A stretch of 64,000 bases of DNA from Arthrobacter russicus (GCF_031454135.1 NZ_JAVDQF010000001.1:2852001-2916000); one strand, 5' to 3'. Positions 51,440 to 61,258 are shown, counted from the first letter of the stretch. Notes: generated from the letters alone by a model not told the origin. A program made the numbers and translations.

Positions 51440-52490
51440 GAAACCTTTGCGGATCGCGATCATGGTCCATCGTTTTTACCCGGATACCGGCGGCGTCGAA
51501 GTCACCGCCGAGCTGCTGGCTCGGGGCTTCGTCGAACGGCACGGTGCGCAGGTCGTGGTGATCACCCATACCCGGGAAACCGGCGAGCCGAAAGACTTCC
51601 CGTTCAGGGTCCTCCGGGCACCGGGCAAACGGGAACTCTTCAAAGCGATCAGCGGCGCAGACGTGGTCTTCCACAACAACCCGTGCATGCAGTTCTACTG
51701 GCCGCAGCTGCTGCTCAAACGGCCCTGGGTCGTGGTGCTGCGAACCTGGATGAGAATGCCCGGGGAGACGTACCCGATCGCTCAGACATTGAAGAATGCC
51801 GTGAAGATCGCGATGGTCCGGCGGGCCGACCGGCTGTTGTCAAACAGTGCAGCGCTGGCCGGACACCTGGGCGTACCGGCGAAGGTCATCCACAACAGCT
51901 ACCGGAGTGAAATCTTCAAGTCGGAGGTGCCCTGGGCGAATCGGCCGGAGCGGAGCCTGGTCTTCCTGGGCCGGCTCAGTGCCGACAAAGGCATCTGGAT
52001 GTTGTTCGCCGCACTGCGGCAGTTGCGCGAGCAAGGCAGCGAGCACCGGCTGACACTGATCGGTGACGGCGACCACCGGGCAGCCTTGGAGCAACAGGTT
52101 GTGGAAATGGGCATCTCCGATCTGGTGCATTTCCGGGGCGCATTGCAAGGCGCCGCGATCAACGAGGAACTGAACCGGCACCGCATCGGCGTCGTACCCT
52201 CGGAAATCCCGGAGCCATTCGGAACTGTAGCGCTCGAGCTGATGGGCGCCGGCTGCCTCACCGTGGTCGCTGATCACGGCGGATTGCCCGAAGCCGTCGG
52301 TGACGCGGGCCTTCGGTTCACCCCGAAATCGGTGGCATCCTTGGTCCAGAAATTGGCGCAGGCGGCAACCGACGAAACGCTCCAAACCGAGTTGCGGGCG
52401 AAGATGGCACGGCACCTGGAGGGCTACCGGGAGCCGGTGATGATCGACAAGTTTTATCAAGAGATGGTGAAGGCAGCCAAACATGACTAG
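51432..52490 (+). CDS. Glycosyltransferase family 4 protein, EPS cluster
   Basis: 352 residues. The GT-B start RIAIMVHRFYPDTGGVEV and the donor region SLVFLGRLSADKGIWML are clear; the E-x7-E motif is EIPEPFGTVALELMGAG. The ATG at 51432 follows GAAGGAAG and lies inside the previous gene's end (eight-base overlap). It transfers a sugar to the growing repeat unit on the cytoplasmic face of the membrane. Confidence 0.9.
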   Translation: MNRKPLRIAIMVHRFYPDTGGVEVTAELLARGFVERHGAQVVVITHTRETGEPKDFPFRVLRAPGKRELFKAISGADVVFHNNPCMQFYWPQLLLKRPWVVVLRTWMRMPGETYPIAQTLKNAVKIAMVRRADRLLSNSAALAGHLGVPAKVIHNSYRSEIFKSEVPWANRPERSLVFLGRLSADKGIWMLFAALRQLREQGSEHRLTLIGDGDHRAALEQQVVEMGISDLVHFRGALQGAAINEELNRHRIGVVPSEIPEPFGTVALELMGAGCLTVVADHGGLPEAVGDAGLRFTPKSVASLVQKLAQAATDETLQTELRAKMARHLEGYREPVMIDKFYQEMVKAAKHD

Positions 52491-53532
52491 CATGAATCAA
52501 TTTCTGGACGGGGCCGGACGGCCATCCCGTCGACGCCGGACGAGCCGGAAGACGAAACGCACCACCCGGCGGGTGCTGCTGTTCTTCCTGGCCCTGTTCC
52601 TGGTCGCCGTCGGAATCGTGGTCTGGTACCTCTGGTCGCTTTCCAGCGCCTTCGACAGCAAATCGGAAAAGATCCAGAATGCCTTTCCGACCGAGGTGAG
52701 CCGGCCTGCGGAAACCCAGGGCAAGGGCTTGAACATCCTTTTGATGGGCAGTGATTCCCGGGCCGCATCGGATGGCCAGGACGCTACCGTCTCGGACAAC
52801 GCGCGTTCCGACACCCTGATCCTGGTGCATATTCCGCAGGATCGCTCCGCGGTGTACTTCACGTCCATCATGCGCGATACCTGGGTGGAAATTCCGGGCC
52901 GCGGGCCGGCCAAGATCAACGCTGCTGCGGCCTTCGGCGGGAGCGCGTTGACCGTCCAGACGGTTGAGAGCCTCACCGGGGCGCGCATCGACAATGTGAT
53001 GCGCATCCAATTCGAAGGATTCAAATCACTGGTGGACGCGCTCGGCGGCGTCACGGTCAATGTGCCGGTGGCCTATCAAGGCACTACGATCGACCGCAGC
53101 TTTGCGGCCGGACCCCAGAACATGGACGGCGAAACGGCGCTGGCCTTCGTCCGGGAACGGTACGCGTTTGCGGACGGCGACTACCAGCGGGTGCGCAATC
53201 AGCAGGCGTTCCTCAAAGGCGTGTTCGCCAAGATCGCCAGCCGCGACGTCCTGTTGGATCCCGCGAAGATCTCTACCATGGTCACCGAGTTCGCCCCCTT
53301 CGTCGCAGTGGACCAGACCTTGAATGCCGGCTCGATCGCTTCCTTGGGCGTGAGCTTGCGGAATGTGGGCGCAGACAAAATGAACTTCGCCACCCTGCCC
53401 AATCTGGGCACCGGCACTTCAGCGGACGGGCAGTCCATCGTGCTGCCCGATGACAATGCCATCCAGGCCTTCGGCAAGGCACTCCGCGAGGACAACGTCG
53501 GCGCGTTCTTCGCAGGATTGAGGAAACCATGA
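52483..53532 (+). CDS. LytR-CpsA-Psr (LCP) family phosphotransferase
   Basis: 349 residues. A very basic cytoplasmic start (RRRRTSRKTKR) and one membrane helix (about 28-50) precede the extracytoplasmic LCP domain, with LNILLMGSDSR (near 78), SDTLILVHIPQD, SIMRDTWVEIPG (conserved Arg and Asp) and INAAAAFGG. LCP enzymes attach lipid-linked glycopolymers to peptidoglycan, so this one probably anchors the polysaccharide made here to the wall. Overlaps the previous gene by eight bases and the next by four. Confidence 0.92.
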   Translation: MTSMNQFLDGAGRPSRRRRTSRKTKRTTRRVLLFFLALFLVAVGIVVWYLWSLSSAFDSKSEKIQNAFPTEVSRPAETQGKGLNILLMGSDSRAASDGQDATVSDNARSDTLILVHIPQDRSAVYFTSIMRDTWVEIPGRGPAKINAAAAFGGSALTVQTVESLTGARIDNVMRIQFEGFKSLVDALGGVTVNVPVAYQGTTIDRSFAAGPQNMDGETALAFVRERYAFADGDYQRVRNQQAFLKGVFAKIASRDVLLDPAKISTMVTEFAPFVAVDQTLNAGSIASLGVSLRNVGADKMNFATLPNLGTGTSADGQSIVLPDDNAIQAFGKALREDNVGAFFAGLRKP

Positions 53533-54818
53533 CCCGGCCCGATCCGACGGCGGCTGAACGGGAAGCCCCGGGCCTGCGCATCCTGCTGCTGGCCGCCCGA
53601 AATGTGACCGGCCAACGCAATGGCCGGATCACGGTTCTGGAGACGGCGGTGAAAGCGCTGACCGCCCAAGGCCACACTGTCACGGTGCTCGCTTTGACCT
53701 CCGAGGCGGGACCGGAACGTTGGCTGGACTGCCCGGTCCGCCGGATCGCTCCGCCCAAGCCGGTAACCCTGGCGGCCAACGCGGTCCGGGCGATTTTCCG
53801 CGGGGGTTCGCTCAACGAGTCGATTTTCGATGCCACGCCGATCCGCAATGAAGTCCGAACCGCGATCTCGGCTGATTCCGCGCAGGTTGTGATAGCGGAC
53901 GGCATCCGAATCTGGCCGCTGGTGCAGGGACTGGAAGTTCCGGTGATCATGCATTTGGACGACTTGCTGTCCGATCGTTACCGGGACCCCAAGTTCATCG
54001 CCGGCAACGAGTCCGTCCTGGGCTATTTTTCGAGCCAATTGCCGCGGCCCTTCCTTCCCGCCGCGGAACGGTTGGTGAAACTTCTGCTCGGGTTTGAAGC
54101 GCGCAGGTTGGCCGTTCGGGAACGGCAAGTGGCGCAAGCCGCCGATTTTACGGCGCTCACCAGCCGGGCCGAGGCGGAAATCCTTGCCGCGCGCTCCGGG
54201 AAACCGGTCAGCGGCATCCCGATGGCGGTGGACCCCAGAGAACCGGCGGATCCGGCCGGAGCCGCGTCGAACAGCGCGGTTTTCCTCGGTGCGCTCTACT
54301 ACGGCCCGAATATGGCGGCACTCCGGTTCGTCCGGGACGAGCTGCTGCCTTTGCTGCGTGCACGCGGCGTGGCGCTGCAACTGGACGTGATCGGGGCAGC
54401 GAACCCGACGCAGCAGGCGGAATTCGCGGACTGTCCGGAGATCTCGATCCGCGGATACGTCGACGACCTGACTGCTGCGCTGCACGGGCACCGGATGTTC
54501 CTTTCCCCGGTCACCGTGGGCACCGGGGTGAAGACCAAAGTCCTCGATGGCATGAGCGTCGGATTGCCGGTCGTGGCAACCCGGCTCGGTGTGGCCGGGA
54601 TACCAATGGTCGAGGGTCAGCATGCTCTGGTCGCGGACAGCGCTGCGGGCCTGGCCGAGCACATCGAATTGCTGGTCCAACAGCCGGAAACTGCCGCAGC
54701 ACTCGGTGCAGCTGGTCGGGCGCTGTTGGCCGAAACCATGTCGGTGCCGGTGGTACAGGAAGCTTGGCGTGATGCCTTGGACGCAGTTCGGCCGGAATTC
54801 CAGGAGGTTCCCAAATGA
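53529..54818 (+). CDS. Glycosyltransferase family 4-like protein, EPS cluster
   Basis: 429 residues, GT-B fold with donor-domain sequences AVFLGALYYGPNMAALRF, IRGYVDDL and LSPVTVGTGVKTKVLDGMSVG, a pattern of the GT4 group in which the first Glu of the E-x7-E motif is lost. A long insertion between the lobes (about residues 145-215) contains helical membrane-contact sequence. Four-base overlaps with both neighbours (ATGA). Confidence 0.88.
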   Translation: MTRPDPTAAEREAPGLRILLLAARNVTGQRNGRITVLETAVKALTAQGHTVTVLALTSEAGPERWLDCPVRRIAPPKPVTLAANAVRAIFRGGSLNESIFDATPIRNEVRTAISADSAQVVIADGIRIWPLVQGLEVPVIMHLDDLLSDRYRDPKFIAGNESVLGYFSSQLPRPFLPAAERLVKLLLGFEARRLAVRERQVAQAADFTALTSRAEAEILAARSGKPVSGIPMAVDPREPADPAGAASNSAVFLGALYYGPNMAALRFVRDELLPLLRARGVALQLDVIGAANPTQQAEFADCPEISIRGYVDDLTAALHGHRMFLSPVTVGTGVKTKVLDGMSVGLPVVATRLGVAGIPMVEGQHALVADSAAGLAEHIELLVQQPETAAALGAAGRALLAETMSVPVVQEAWRDALDAVRPEFQEVPK

Positions 54819-55708
54819 CGATCGGTTTGCCCACCCTTGAGCTGCCGGATCGGCAGATTTCCGCAATCGGTTTGGGCACTGCCCGGCTGGGCGCATTCTG
54901 GCAGGGCCGAAGCATCGGCGACGGCCGGCGGACCATCGAGACCGCCCGGCAGTTGGGCCTGGACATGTTCGACACGGCGGATGTCTACGCCCGGGGGATC
55001 GCGGAACGGATCATCGGCTCGGTGGGGCTGCCGACCGGGAGCGCCTTGATCATTACCAAAGCGGGCCTGATCAAAACTCCTGCCGCCATGGCGAAGGCAT
55101 ACCGGCTGGGCGCCCATGGTGCTCAGCGGCTGAGCGGGCTCAGACCGACTGGGGTCGCGGGCAAGTGCTTTCAACCGGAATACCTGAAGTGGGCCATTGA
55201 CGGCTCCCGCAAGCGGTTGAAACTGGACGTGCTGGATGTTTTCCTGCTGCACGAACCGGACGAAGGGGTATTGCGCGATCGTGCTGCAGCCCAGGTGCTT
55301 GCCGAGTTGCGCAGCCAAGGCAAGATCCGACGCTGGGGAGTTTCGGTGCGGACCGCCGGGCAAGCCGTGGCGGCGATGGAGCTGGAACAGATGTCCTGGC
55401 TCCAGGTTCCGGCGGCGATACTGGACTCACCGGATTTCGGCCCGGTGGCCGAACATGCACGGAGATCCGAAGTCGTCGTCCAAGCCATGGCGGTCACCGG
55501 CGTCGGGCACAGTATGCTGGGCGGTGCGGAGCCCCCGCAGGAAAAAATCGCTCGGGGCGTGAAAACGATCCTGGACCGAGGACGAGCCGATTCGGTGTTG
55601 GTCGGCATGAGTTCTGGCCGGCGGGTCTACCAGAACGTGGCTGCGATGCAGCGGTCCTACCGGGGTTCCCGCCCCGCAGCAGAATCCGAGAACGGAGACC
55701 AACGATGA
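54815..55708 (+). CDS. Aldo-keto reductase, EPS cluster
   Basis: 297 residues, (beta/alpha)8 fold. The catalytic tetrad is visible: Asp and Tyr in MFDTADVYARG (near 50-58), Lys in IITKAG and His in FLLHEPD. The NADPH-binding segment near the C-terminus is short but recognisable (SVLVGMSSGRRVYQNV). Four-base overlaps with the glycosyltransferase before and the GMC oxidoreductase after suggest that reductase and oxidase work on the same sugar or polyol. Substrate unknown. Confidence 0.88.
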   Translation: MTIGLPTLELPDRQISAIGLGTARLGAFWQGRSIGDGRRTIETARQLGLDMFDTADVYARGIAERIIGSVGLPTGSALIITKAGLIKTPAAMAKAYRLGAHGAQRLSGLRPTGVAGKCFQPEYLKWAIDGSRKRLKLDVLDVFLLHEPDEGVLRDRAAAQVLAELRSQGKIRRWGVSVRTAGQAVAAMELEQMSWLQVPAAILDSPDFGPVAEHARRSEVVVQAMAVTGVGHSMLGGAEPPQEKIARGVKTILDRGRADSVLVGMSSGRRVYQNVAAMQRSYRGSRPAAESENGDQR

Positions 55709-57381
55709 AACCCGTGGACGGAAGGACGGTCGCCAGCGGGAGCCGGTTCCGCTCCCGGGTGGCGGTCGTGGGCAGTGGTCCGGCAGGAACAACTGTGGCC
55801 AGAGAGCTGTCTGAAAACGGGGTCGACGTGATCTTGCTGGAGGCAGGTGGGCCGGAGGCATCGGCTGCTGCGCAGGACACGCTCAAGGGCTCAGGTCCAC
55901 ATCAAGCCCTGGAGCCCTTGGACAAGGCGCGGGAGAAGCGGCTGGGCGGGACCAGCCACCGCTGGGGCGGACGGACTTTCCCGTTCGACGAATTGGATTT
56001 CGAAGCCCGTCTGGCACTGGGCATCGACGGCTGGCCGATGAGCCGGGAAGAGATGCTTCCCTATTACCGCCGGGCGGCCGCGGTTCTGGAACTAGGAGCG
56101 TTCGATTGGACCGCGCACACTGCGGTGCCGGGTGAACCGGAACACTTGTTGCGGAACCGTTCCCATGCCGATCTCGAAGATCGGCTGATCTGGCGTTGGT
56201 CTCCGCCGGTGAAGTTCGGAGAGGTCGTCCGACGCGAGTTGGCGGATCAGGAAAATTGCCGGATATTCAGCCATGCCACGGTCACGAAGCTGGTCAAGGA
56301 CGCCGACTCGGGCCGAATCATCGAAGCCGTCTGCAAGAGCGGAAAAAGCGAATTCAGCGTGGTTGCCGACGACTTCGTGCTGGCTGCCGGCGGAGTCGAA
56401 ACCGCGCGGATGCTGCTGGCCAACGACCTGGGCAACGAGCACGACCAGGTGGGCCGGAACTACATGATCCATCCGATCGGAGAAGTCGGAACGCTGCGCC
56501 TGCGCGACCCCAAGTCCGCCGGCCTGGCGGTACGCTATGCCCGGACGTCGGACGGCGTCTGGGCTCGGAGGCTGTTGCAGCTCAGCACCGAAGTGCGTCG
56601 GGAGGAAGACCTGCTCAACCTCGGCCTGGCGATCTGGTACGTGGACCCGATGGAGCCGGGCCACCGGGATCCCTTACTGTCGAGCTTCGCCCTGGCCCGG
56701 AAGGCGCTGACCAAGTTCGGCGGCTTCAAAGCCACGGGAATGCACCGCCGGTTCGAGCGGGTCGGCGGCGTCGATCAGCATCTGGCGAACGTGTTCAAAG
56801 GCTTCCCGCAGCTGATCGGATTTGCCGGCCGATGGTTGAAAGACCGGATTCTTTCAACCCGGACGCTCCCGTCGTTCTGGGTGTACTCCCACCGCGGCGA
56901 GTACCGCCTTCGGTTCGACGCCGAGCAATCCCCGGACCCGCAGAGCCGGGTCATGCTGAGCGATGAACGGGACGGGTTCGGTGTGCCGCGAATAGTTTCG
57001 CAGCACTCCGTGAGCGTTGGAGATCGGCAGAACTACCTGAAGTCATTGCGCCGGATCGCCGAGACCATCGAGGCGACCGGCTGGGCGGAATATGTCCCGC
57101 CCAGCGAAGCGCAGATGCTGGAGATGCAAATGAGCGATGCCACGCACCAAATGGGTGTGGTGCGGATGGGGACTGCTCCGGAATCCAGTGTGCTGGACGC
57201 GGATCTGCGGGTCTGGTCCATTCCGAATCTATACTGCGCCACCGCGGGGGCGTTCCCGAGCGCCGGAATGGCCGGCCCGACGCTGACCGTCGTGGCGCTC
57301 GCCACGCGGCTGGCAGACCACTTGATCGCCACCGAGCGCCGGTCAACGGCACGAATCGCAAAGGAAGCCGAACATGGATAA
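55705..57381 (+). CDS. GMC-family FAD oxidoreductase, EPS cluster
   Basis: 558 residues. The FAD site VAVVGSGPAGTTVARELSE (about residues 19-37), the GMC signature region GGTSHRWGGRTFPFDELDF and the C-terminal active-site region ATHQMGVVRMG followed by SAGMAGPTLTVVALATRLADHL are present; the His in ATHQMG is the expected catalytic base, while the second polar residue of the pair is not obvious. It oxidises an alcohol, probably of a sugar. It is tightly coupled to the aldo-keto reductase. Confidence 0.88.
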   Translation: MKPVDGRTVASGSRFRSRVAVVGSGPAGTTVARELSENGVDVILLEAGGPEASAAAQDTLKGSGPHQALEPLDKAREKRLGGTSHRWGGRTFPFDELDFEARLALGIDGWPMSREEMLPYYRRAAAVLELGAFDWTAHTAVPGEPEHLLRNRSHADLEDRLIWRWSPPVKFGEVVRRELADQENCRIFSHATVTKLVKDADSGRIIEAVCKSGKSEFSVVADDFVLAAGGVETARMLLANDLGNEHDQVGRNYMIHPIGEVGTLRLRDPKSAGLAVRYARTSDGVWARRLLQLSTEVRREEDLLNLGLAIWYVDPMEPGHRDPLLSSFALARKALTKFGGFKATGMHRRFERVGGVDQHLANVFKGFPQLIGFAGRWLKDRILSTRTLPSFWVYSHRGEYRLRFDAEQSPDPQSRVMLSDERDGFGVPRIVSQHSVSVGDRQNYLKSLRRIAETIEATGWAEYVPPSEAQMLEMQMSDATHQMGVVRMGTAPESSVLDADLRVWSIPNLYCATAGAFPSAGMAGPTLTVVALATRLADHLIATERRSTARIAKEAEHG

Positions 57382-57946
57382 GCGGATGGACCTCCAAGGA
57401 TTCCAGGGGCACGGCTACGACAAGGGCCGGAACAAGCTGGTGCAAGCCGCTTGGCTGAGTGTCCAAGGGCTGCTCCTGCAACGCTGGTGGTGCCCGGCCA
57501 AGGTGCGGATCGCGGTGCTGCGTGCCTTCGGCGCGCAGATCGCCGAGGGTGTGTTGATCCGGCACCGGGTCCGCATCCATTGGCCGTGGAAGCTCACCGT
57601 GGGCGAGGGCAGCTGGATCGGCGAAGGCGTTTGGCTGCTGAATCTGGAACCGATCAGAATCGGCGCGAACAGCTGTCTGAGCCAAGATGTGTTCATTTGC
57701 ACCGGCAGCCACAAATTCGACGACCCGACGTTCGAATTCGACAATGCGCCGGTCGAGATCGGCGATCGCACCTGGCTGGCCGCACAATCGACGGTCCTGC
57801 GCGGGGTGAAAATCGGCGACGACGTCGTGGTCGGGGCCAAGGCCCTGGTCTTCAAAGATCTGCCGGACGGCTCCCGCCTGCTCGCCCCGAAACCGGAGCT
57901 GCGGCTGGCGGACCGGCAACCGGATGGCGGGGGGAGCGCCGGATGA
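57374..57946 (+). CDS. WcaF-type hexapeptide-repeat acetyltransferase
   Basis: 190 residues, left-handed beta-helix (repeats such as IGEGVWLL, IGANSCLSQ, IGDRTWLAA, IGDDVVVGA). The loop CTGSHKFDDPTFEF contains the catalytic His typical of colanic-acid WcaF-like O-acetyltransferases. It should acetylate a sugar of the repeat unit. Overlaps the GMC gene by eight bases and the next gene by four. Confidence 0.92.
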   Translation: MDKRMDLQGFQGHGYDKGRNKLVQAAWLSVQGLLLQRWWCPAKVRIAVLRAFGAQIAEGVLIRHRVRIHWPWKLTVGEGSWIGEGVWLLNLEPIRIGANSCLSQDVFICTGSHKFDDPTFEFDNAPVEIGDRTWLAAQSTVLRGVKIGDDVVVGAKALVFKDLPDGSRLLAPKPELRLADRQPDGGGSAG

Positions 57947-59064
57947 AAGTCGTCCATGTGATTTCGTTGCTGGATCCGGAGATGAGTTTCGGCGGTCCGA
58001 CGCGAGTTGCGTTGAACCAGCTCAAAGCGCTCCGGAAGGCCGGTCATGAAGTCCTCCTGGTAGCCGGAGTGCAAGGTTTCGACCCGCGCACCCTGACTGA
58101 GTACGACGGAGTCCCGGTCAAGGCGTTCAAAGCCCTTCGGATACCGGGGATCGGATTTGCCGGCTTGTTCGCACCGAAGATGCTCGGCTGGTTGGCCCGG
58201 GTAGCTTTGGCTCAAGACCAGATCCACATCCATCTGGCCAGGGACTTGGTCAGTGCTCCGGCCGGTTGGCTGCTGAAGTTTCGACGGCAGCATTTTGTCC
58301 TGCAAACCCACGGCATGATCGACGAGTCGGGGAAACTGCTGGCGAAATTGCTCGATGCTCTAGTGATTCGCGGTCTGCTGCGCTCGGCGGATGCGGTCCT
58401 CGCCCTGACCGAAAAAGAACGGGATGATCTGGTTGCGGTCGAGCCCAAGCTGCGCAATCCCAGAATTCTCCCGAACGGATTGGCCCGCTCCCGCTTCAGG
58501 GTGGCTTCTGACGGCCCGGTTGAAGTCCTTTTTTTGGCCAGGCTGCAGGAACGCAAACGTCCACTGGAGTTCGTCCGAGCGGCACAGCGATTGGCGGCGG
58601 AGTTCCCGGAAGCGATCTTCAGCGTAGCCGGTCCGGACGGTGGCCAGTTGGACGGCATCCGGACTGCATTGGAGACCGATGACGGTGGCGGCCGGATCCG
58701 CTATATCGGGAGCGTGCCTGCCGGTGAAGTAAGGCAGCGGATGAGCCGGTGCAGCGTTTACGTCCTGCCGTCGTTCAACGAACCGTTCGGCATGACCGTG
58801 TTGGAGGCAATGTCGACTGGACTGGCAGTAGTGACCATGGAGGACTGCGGGTTGGCCGCTCTGGTGCGTCAGGCCGGCGGCGAAGCGGTAGGGTACCGGG
58901 ACGGTGAGTTAGCGGACGGGATCCGACGCTTGCTTGCGGACGACGACCGCCGTCGGAATTTCGCGCTCCGCGCGCCGGAACTGGTCGATGAAAAGTATGG
59001 CTTGGACCGGGTGACCGAAGAGCTTGCCGGAATCTACCTCGAGTCGTCGGGGAAGGGACGGTAG
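57943..59064 (+). CDS. Glycosyltransferase family 4 protein, EPS cluster
   Basis: 373 residues. Typical start MKVVHVISLLDPEMSFGGPT, donor-side VEVLFLARLQERKRP and E-x7-E motif in LPSFNEPFGMTVLEAMSTG. The ATG overlaps the acetyltransferase stop by four bases. Its stop overlaps the polymerase start by one base. Confidence 0.92.
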   Translation: MKVVHVISLLDPEMSFGGPTRVALNQLKALRKAGHEVLLVAGVQGFDPRTLTEYDGVPVKAFKALRIPGIGFAGLFAPKMLGWLARVALAQDQIHIHLARDLVSAPAGWLLKFRRQHFVLQTHGMIDESGKLLAKLLDALVIRGLLRSADAVLALTEKERDDLVAVEPKLRNPRILPNGLARSRFRVASDGPVEVLFLARLQERKRPLEFVRAAQRLAAEFPEAIFSVAGPDGGQLDGIRTALETDDGGGRIRYIGSVPAGEVRQRMSRCSVYVLPSFNEPFGMTVLEAMSTGLAVVTMEDCGLAALVRQAGGEAVGYRDGELADGIRRLLADDDRRRNFALRAPELVDEKYGLDRVTEELAGIYLESSGKGR

Positions 59065-60401
59065 TGGTGTTCCTGATCGTTTTGCTGGCATCGTTGCTCA
59101 TTGCCTTTGCGCTGCGCAACAAACTCGAATATGCGGTAGTCGCGGTCATCGCTGCCCGGTATTTTATCCCCAGCTCCGCATCCGTAGATTTCGTGCCTTT
59201 TCTCGACCCGGCGGTCTACCTGCTGGCCGCCGTGTACCTGGTGCAACTCATTTGGAACTTCAACCAGACGGTCAGAGCATTTTATTTCAGCCGGATCGAA
59301 ACGTTCGTGGTCCTGGCCCTTGGTCTGTTGGCCGTCGCGAACATCTTCGGCCAAGGTGTTGCCCCGCTCTCCACGGTTTCGGACTTCCTGCGCGTTTATC
59401 TGGCTCCATTCCTGCTTTATGTGCTGGTTCGCCGGTTGTGCATCCAAGGCGACAAAAAGGCGCTCGTCGTGGTTTATTCCTATCTCGGATTCGCGGTAAT
59501 CCAGGCTGTGATGGCGATTATCCAGGATCAACAGGGAGCGCTCGTGGTCTGGGAAAGCGCATTCCGACGGCTCTGGGCCGGGGTCGACGGTGCTTTCGGA
59601 CGGAGTCAGGGGTTTGTGGAATTCGGCCTGGGCCTCGGTACCTCGATGATTCCGGCGATCGCTTTTTGCGCCTGGCTGCGATCCGCGGTTCTGAAATTCT
59701 CCCTCTCGTTGCTTTTCCTCTACGCGATGGTGCTCTCATCCAGCCGCGCGGCACTCATCGTGGGCATCGTTCTGGTCGTCGTGATCACTTTTATCGCTGC
59801 CGGTTCGTTGCTCCGGAATGTCTTGATGCTCGGGGCTATGGCGGCCACCGCGGTCATCTTCGTTTCCGCCGGTGGCGCGGAGAAGCTCATCGCAAAAATT
59901 GCGGACGACAATGCTTCTACGGCGAAACGTCTGGAGGCTTATTCCTGGTTCGTGGAGAATGTGAACTCGTTCCTGCTTTTCGGCTACCAAGGCAACCGCG
60001 ACTTCCGTGGCAGCCGGACCCTGTCGTCGAGTTTGGAAAACGCATTCTTCATGGCCGGGGCCAATTACGGCGCGATTTTTGCGCTGCTGCTGGTGGGCTT
60101 GCTTTTGTTCATTGCCCTGCGGGCTTTCGCTTATGGAAAGTTCGCGGTCGTCGCAGGGATCGCATTGCTCGGGCTGCTGGCGGTGGAGAGCACCAACAGC
60201 GGATTCGCATCCTTGAGTTTCTCAGGTTACGCCCTGTGGATGCTCGCGGGAGTTTGTTCCTATGGGGCATGGCGCAAACTGCCCTGGCCAGTGGTGGAGA
60301 GCGGAGCACCTTTGGCCGCTCCGGAGCCGACCGGCATGCAATCGCCGCTCCCGGCGAGCAGGAAGGAAGCTCCCTACCGGCGCTACTTGACGGAGCCCTG
60401 A
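59064..60401 (+). CDS. O-antigen-ligase/Wzy-type polysaccharide polymerase
   Basis: 445 residues with about ten to twelve membrane segments. A large extracytoplasmic loop with charged residues (EKLIAKIADDNASTAKRLEAYSW region, about 270-310) stands before LLFGYQGNRDF, and SSSRAALIVGIVLVVV matches the Wzy_C segment. GTG start, one base overlap with the previous gene (TAGTG). It polymerises repeat units on the outer face. Its end overlaps the end of the convergent gene by 19 bases. Confidence 0.87.
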   Translation: MVFLIVLLASLLIAFALRNKLEYAVVAVIAARYFIPSSASVDFVPFLDPAVYLLAAVYLVQLIWNFNQTVRAFYFSRIETFVVLALGLLAVANIFGQGVAPLSTVSDFLRVYLAPFLLYVLVRRLCIQGDKKALVVVYSYLGFAVIQAVMAIIQDQQGALVVWESAFRRLWAGVDGAFGRSQGFVEFGLGLGTSMIPAIAFCAWLRSAVLKFSLSLLFLYAMVLSSSRAALIVGIVLVVVITFIAAGSLLRNVLMLGAMAATAVIFVSAGGAEKLIAKIADDNASTAKRLEAYSWFVENVNSFLLFGYQGNRDFRGSRTLSSSLENAFFMAGANYGAIFALLLVGLLLFIALRAFAYGKFAVVAGIALLGLLAVESTNSGFASLSFSGYALWMLAGVCSYGAWRKLPWPVVESGAPLAAPEPTGMQSPLPASRKEAPYRRYLTEP

Positions 60402-61258
60402 GCCGAGATCCGCATCTTCTGGAGCTCATTCTCGGTGCTGATTGCGGCAAACTGGAGATCGTTCCGGCCTTGGCTGACATTGACCTTGTGCAAGGGATTC
60501 TGCTGGGTCTTCGGAATCGACAGCAAGTACATGCTGCCGGAGGCGACCATCCGAGGAGTGATCCCGGCCAACAACGAGATCCGATGCATCCAGAGATCGT
60601 CTGCCGAAGGGCAAACAGTCCGGAACTCTTCACCATGGGCAGCCAATTGCGTCAAAAAGGCGTAGGGGTAGTAGATTCCGGCGACTCCGGTCAGCAGCAC
60701 ATGCGCGCCGGATTCGGGCTGCTCCAGGCGCCGCCAGCGAGCGTAGGGCAGCGGCTTCCCAGCAGCATCAAAACTCACTGCGGCCGCCCGAAAACCGATG
60801 ACGTCCTCAGGGTGTTCCAAGGCGCTGTGCTGCAAGCCCCGCAACCAGCCTTCGGGGTAGAGCGCGTCGTCGTCGGCGGTCACCAGACCGATGCCGGGTT
60901 CCCGCAGTTCCGTCGCATAGGGGTAGCTTTTCTTGTACGGGCCGTAGTCTTCGGTGGTGCGGATTTCCAAGCCCCGGGAAACCAAGCGCCGGAGCATCGG
61001 GTAACCGGCCAGATCAAAGTCCGGGTCTGAAACCCAGAGCACGAATCGACGGGGCAAAGCACTGCCTTGGGCAATCGATTCGACCGCGTATCCGACGGTT
61101 TCCAGACGCTCGCCAAAAGATGTCAGGGATACATCGACGGTAGCGTTCGGATCGATTACGGGGCGCCGTGAGCTGAGATTCCGTGCTTTCAGTGCGGCAA
61201 GCCGCCGGGCTTTGCCGAATTGGCGTTTGAGTGTGGAGCTTGGAGGATCAACGAGCAC
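60383..61258 (-). CDS. Glycosyltransferase-like protein, EPS cluster
   Basis: 291 residues, GT-A-like. Seen are VDVSLTSFGERLETVGYAVE at the start of the fold, a VLWVSDPDFDL strand and the metal-binding-type GLVTADDDALYPEGW, with a later ADDLWMHRISLLAG segment. I chose GTG at 61258 because AGGAG stands eight bases upstream and it overlaps the upstream gene by only 11 bases; the long upstream extension is the other gene's reading in a shifted frame. Acceptor unknown. Confidence 0.78.
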   Translation of the reverse strand: MLVDPPSSTLKRQFGKARRLAALKARNLSSRRPVIDPNATVDVSLTSFGERLETVGYAVESIAQGSALPRRFVLWVSDPDFDLAGYPMLRRLVSRGLEIRTTEDYGPYKKSYPYATELREPGIGLVTADDDALYPEGWLRGLQHSALEHPEDVIGFRAAAVSFDAAGKPLPYARWRRLEQPESGAHVLLTGVAGIYYPYAFLTQLAAHGEEFRTVCPSADDLWMHRISLLAGITPRMVASGSMYLLSIPKTQQNPLHKVNVSQGRNDLQFAAISTENELQKMRISAQGSVK

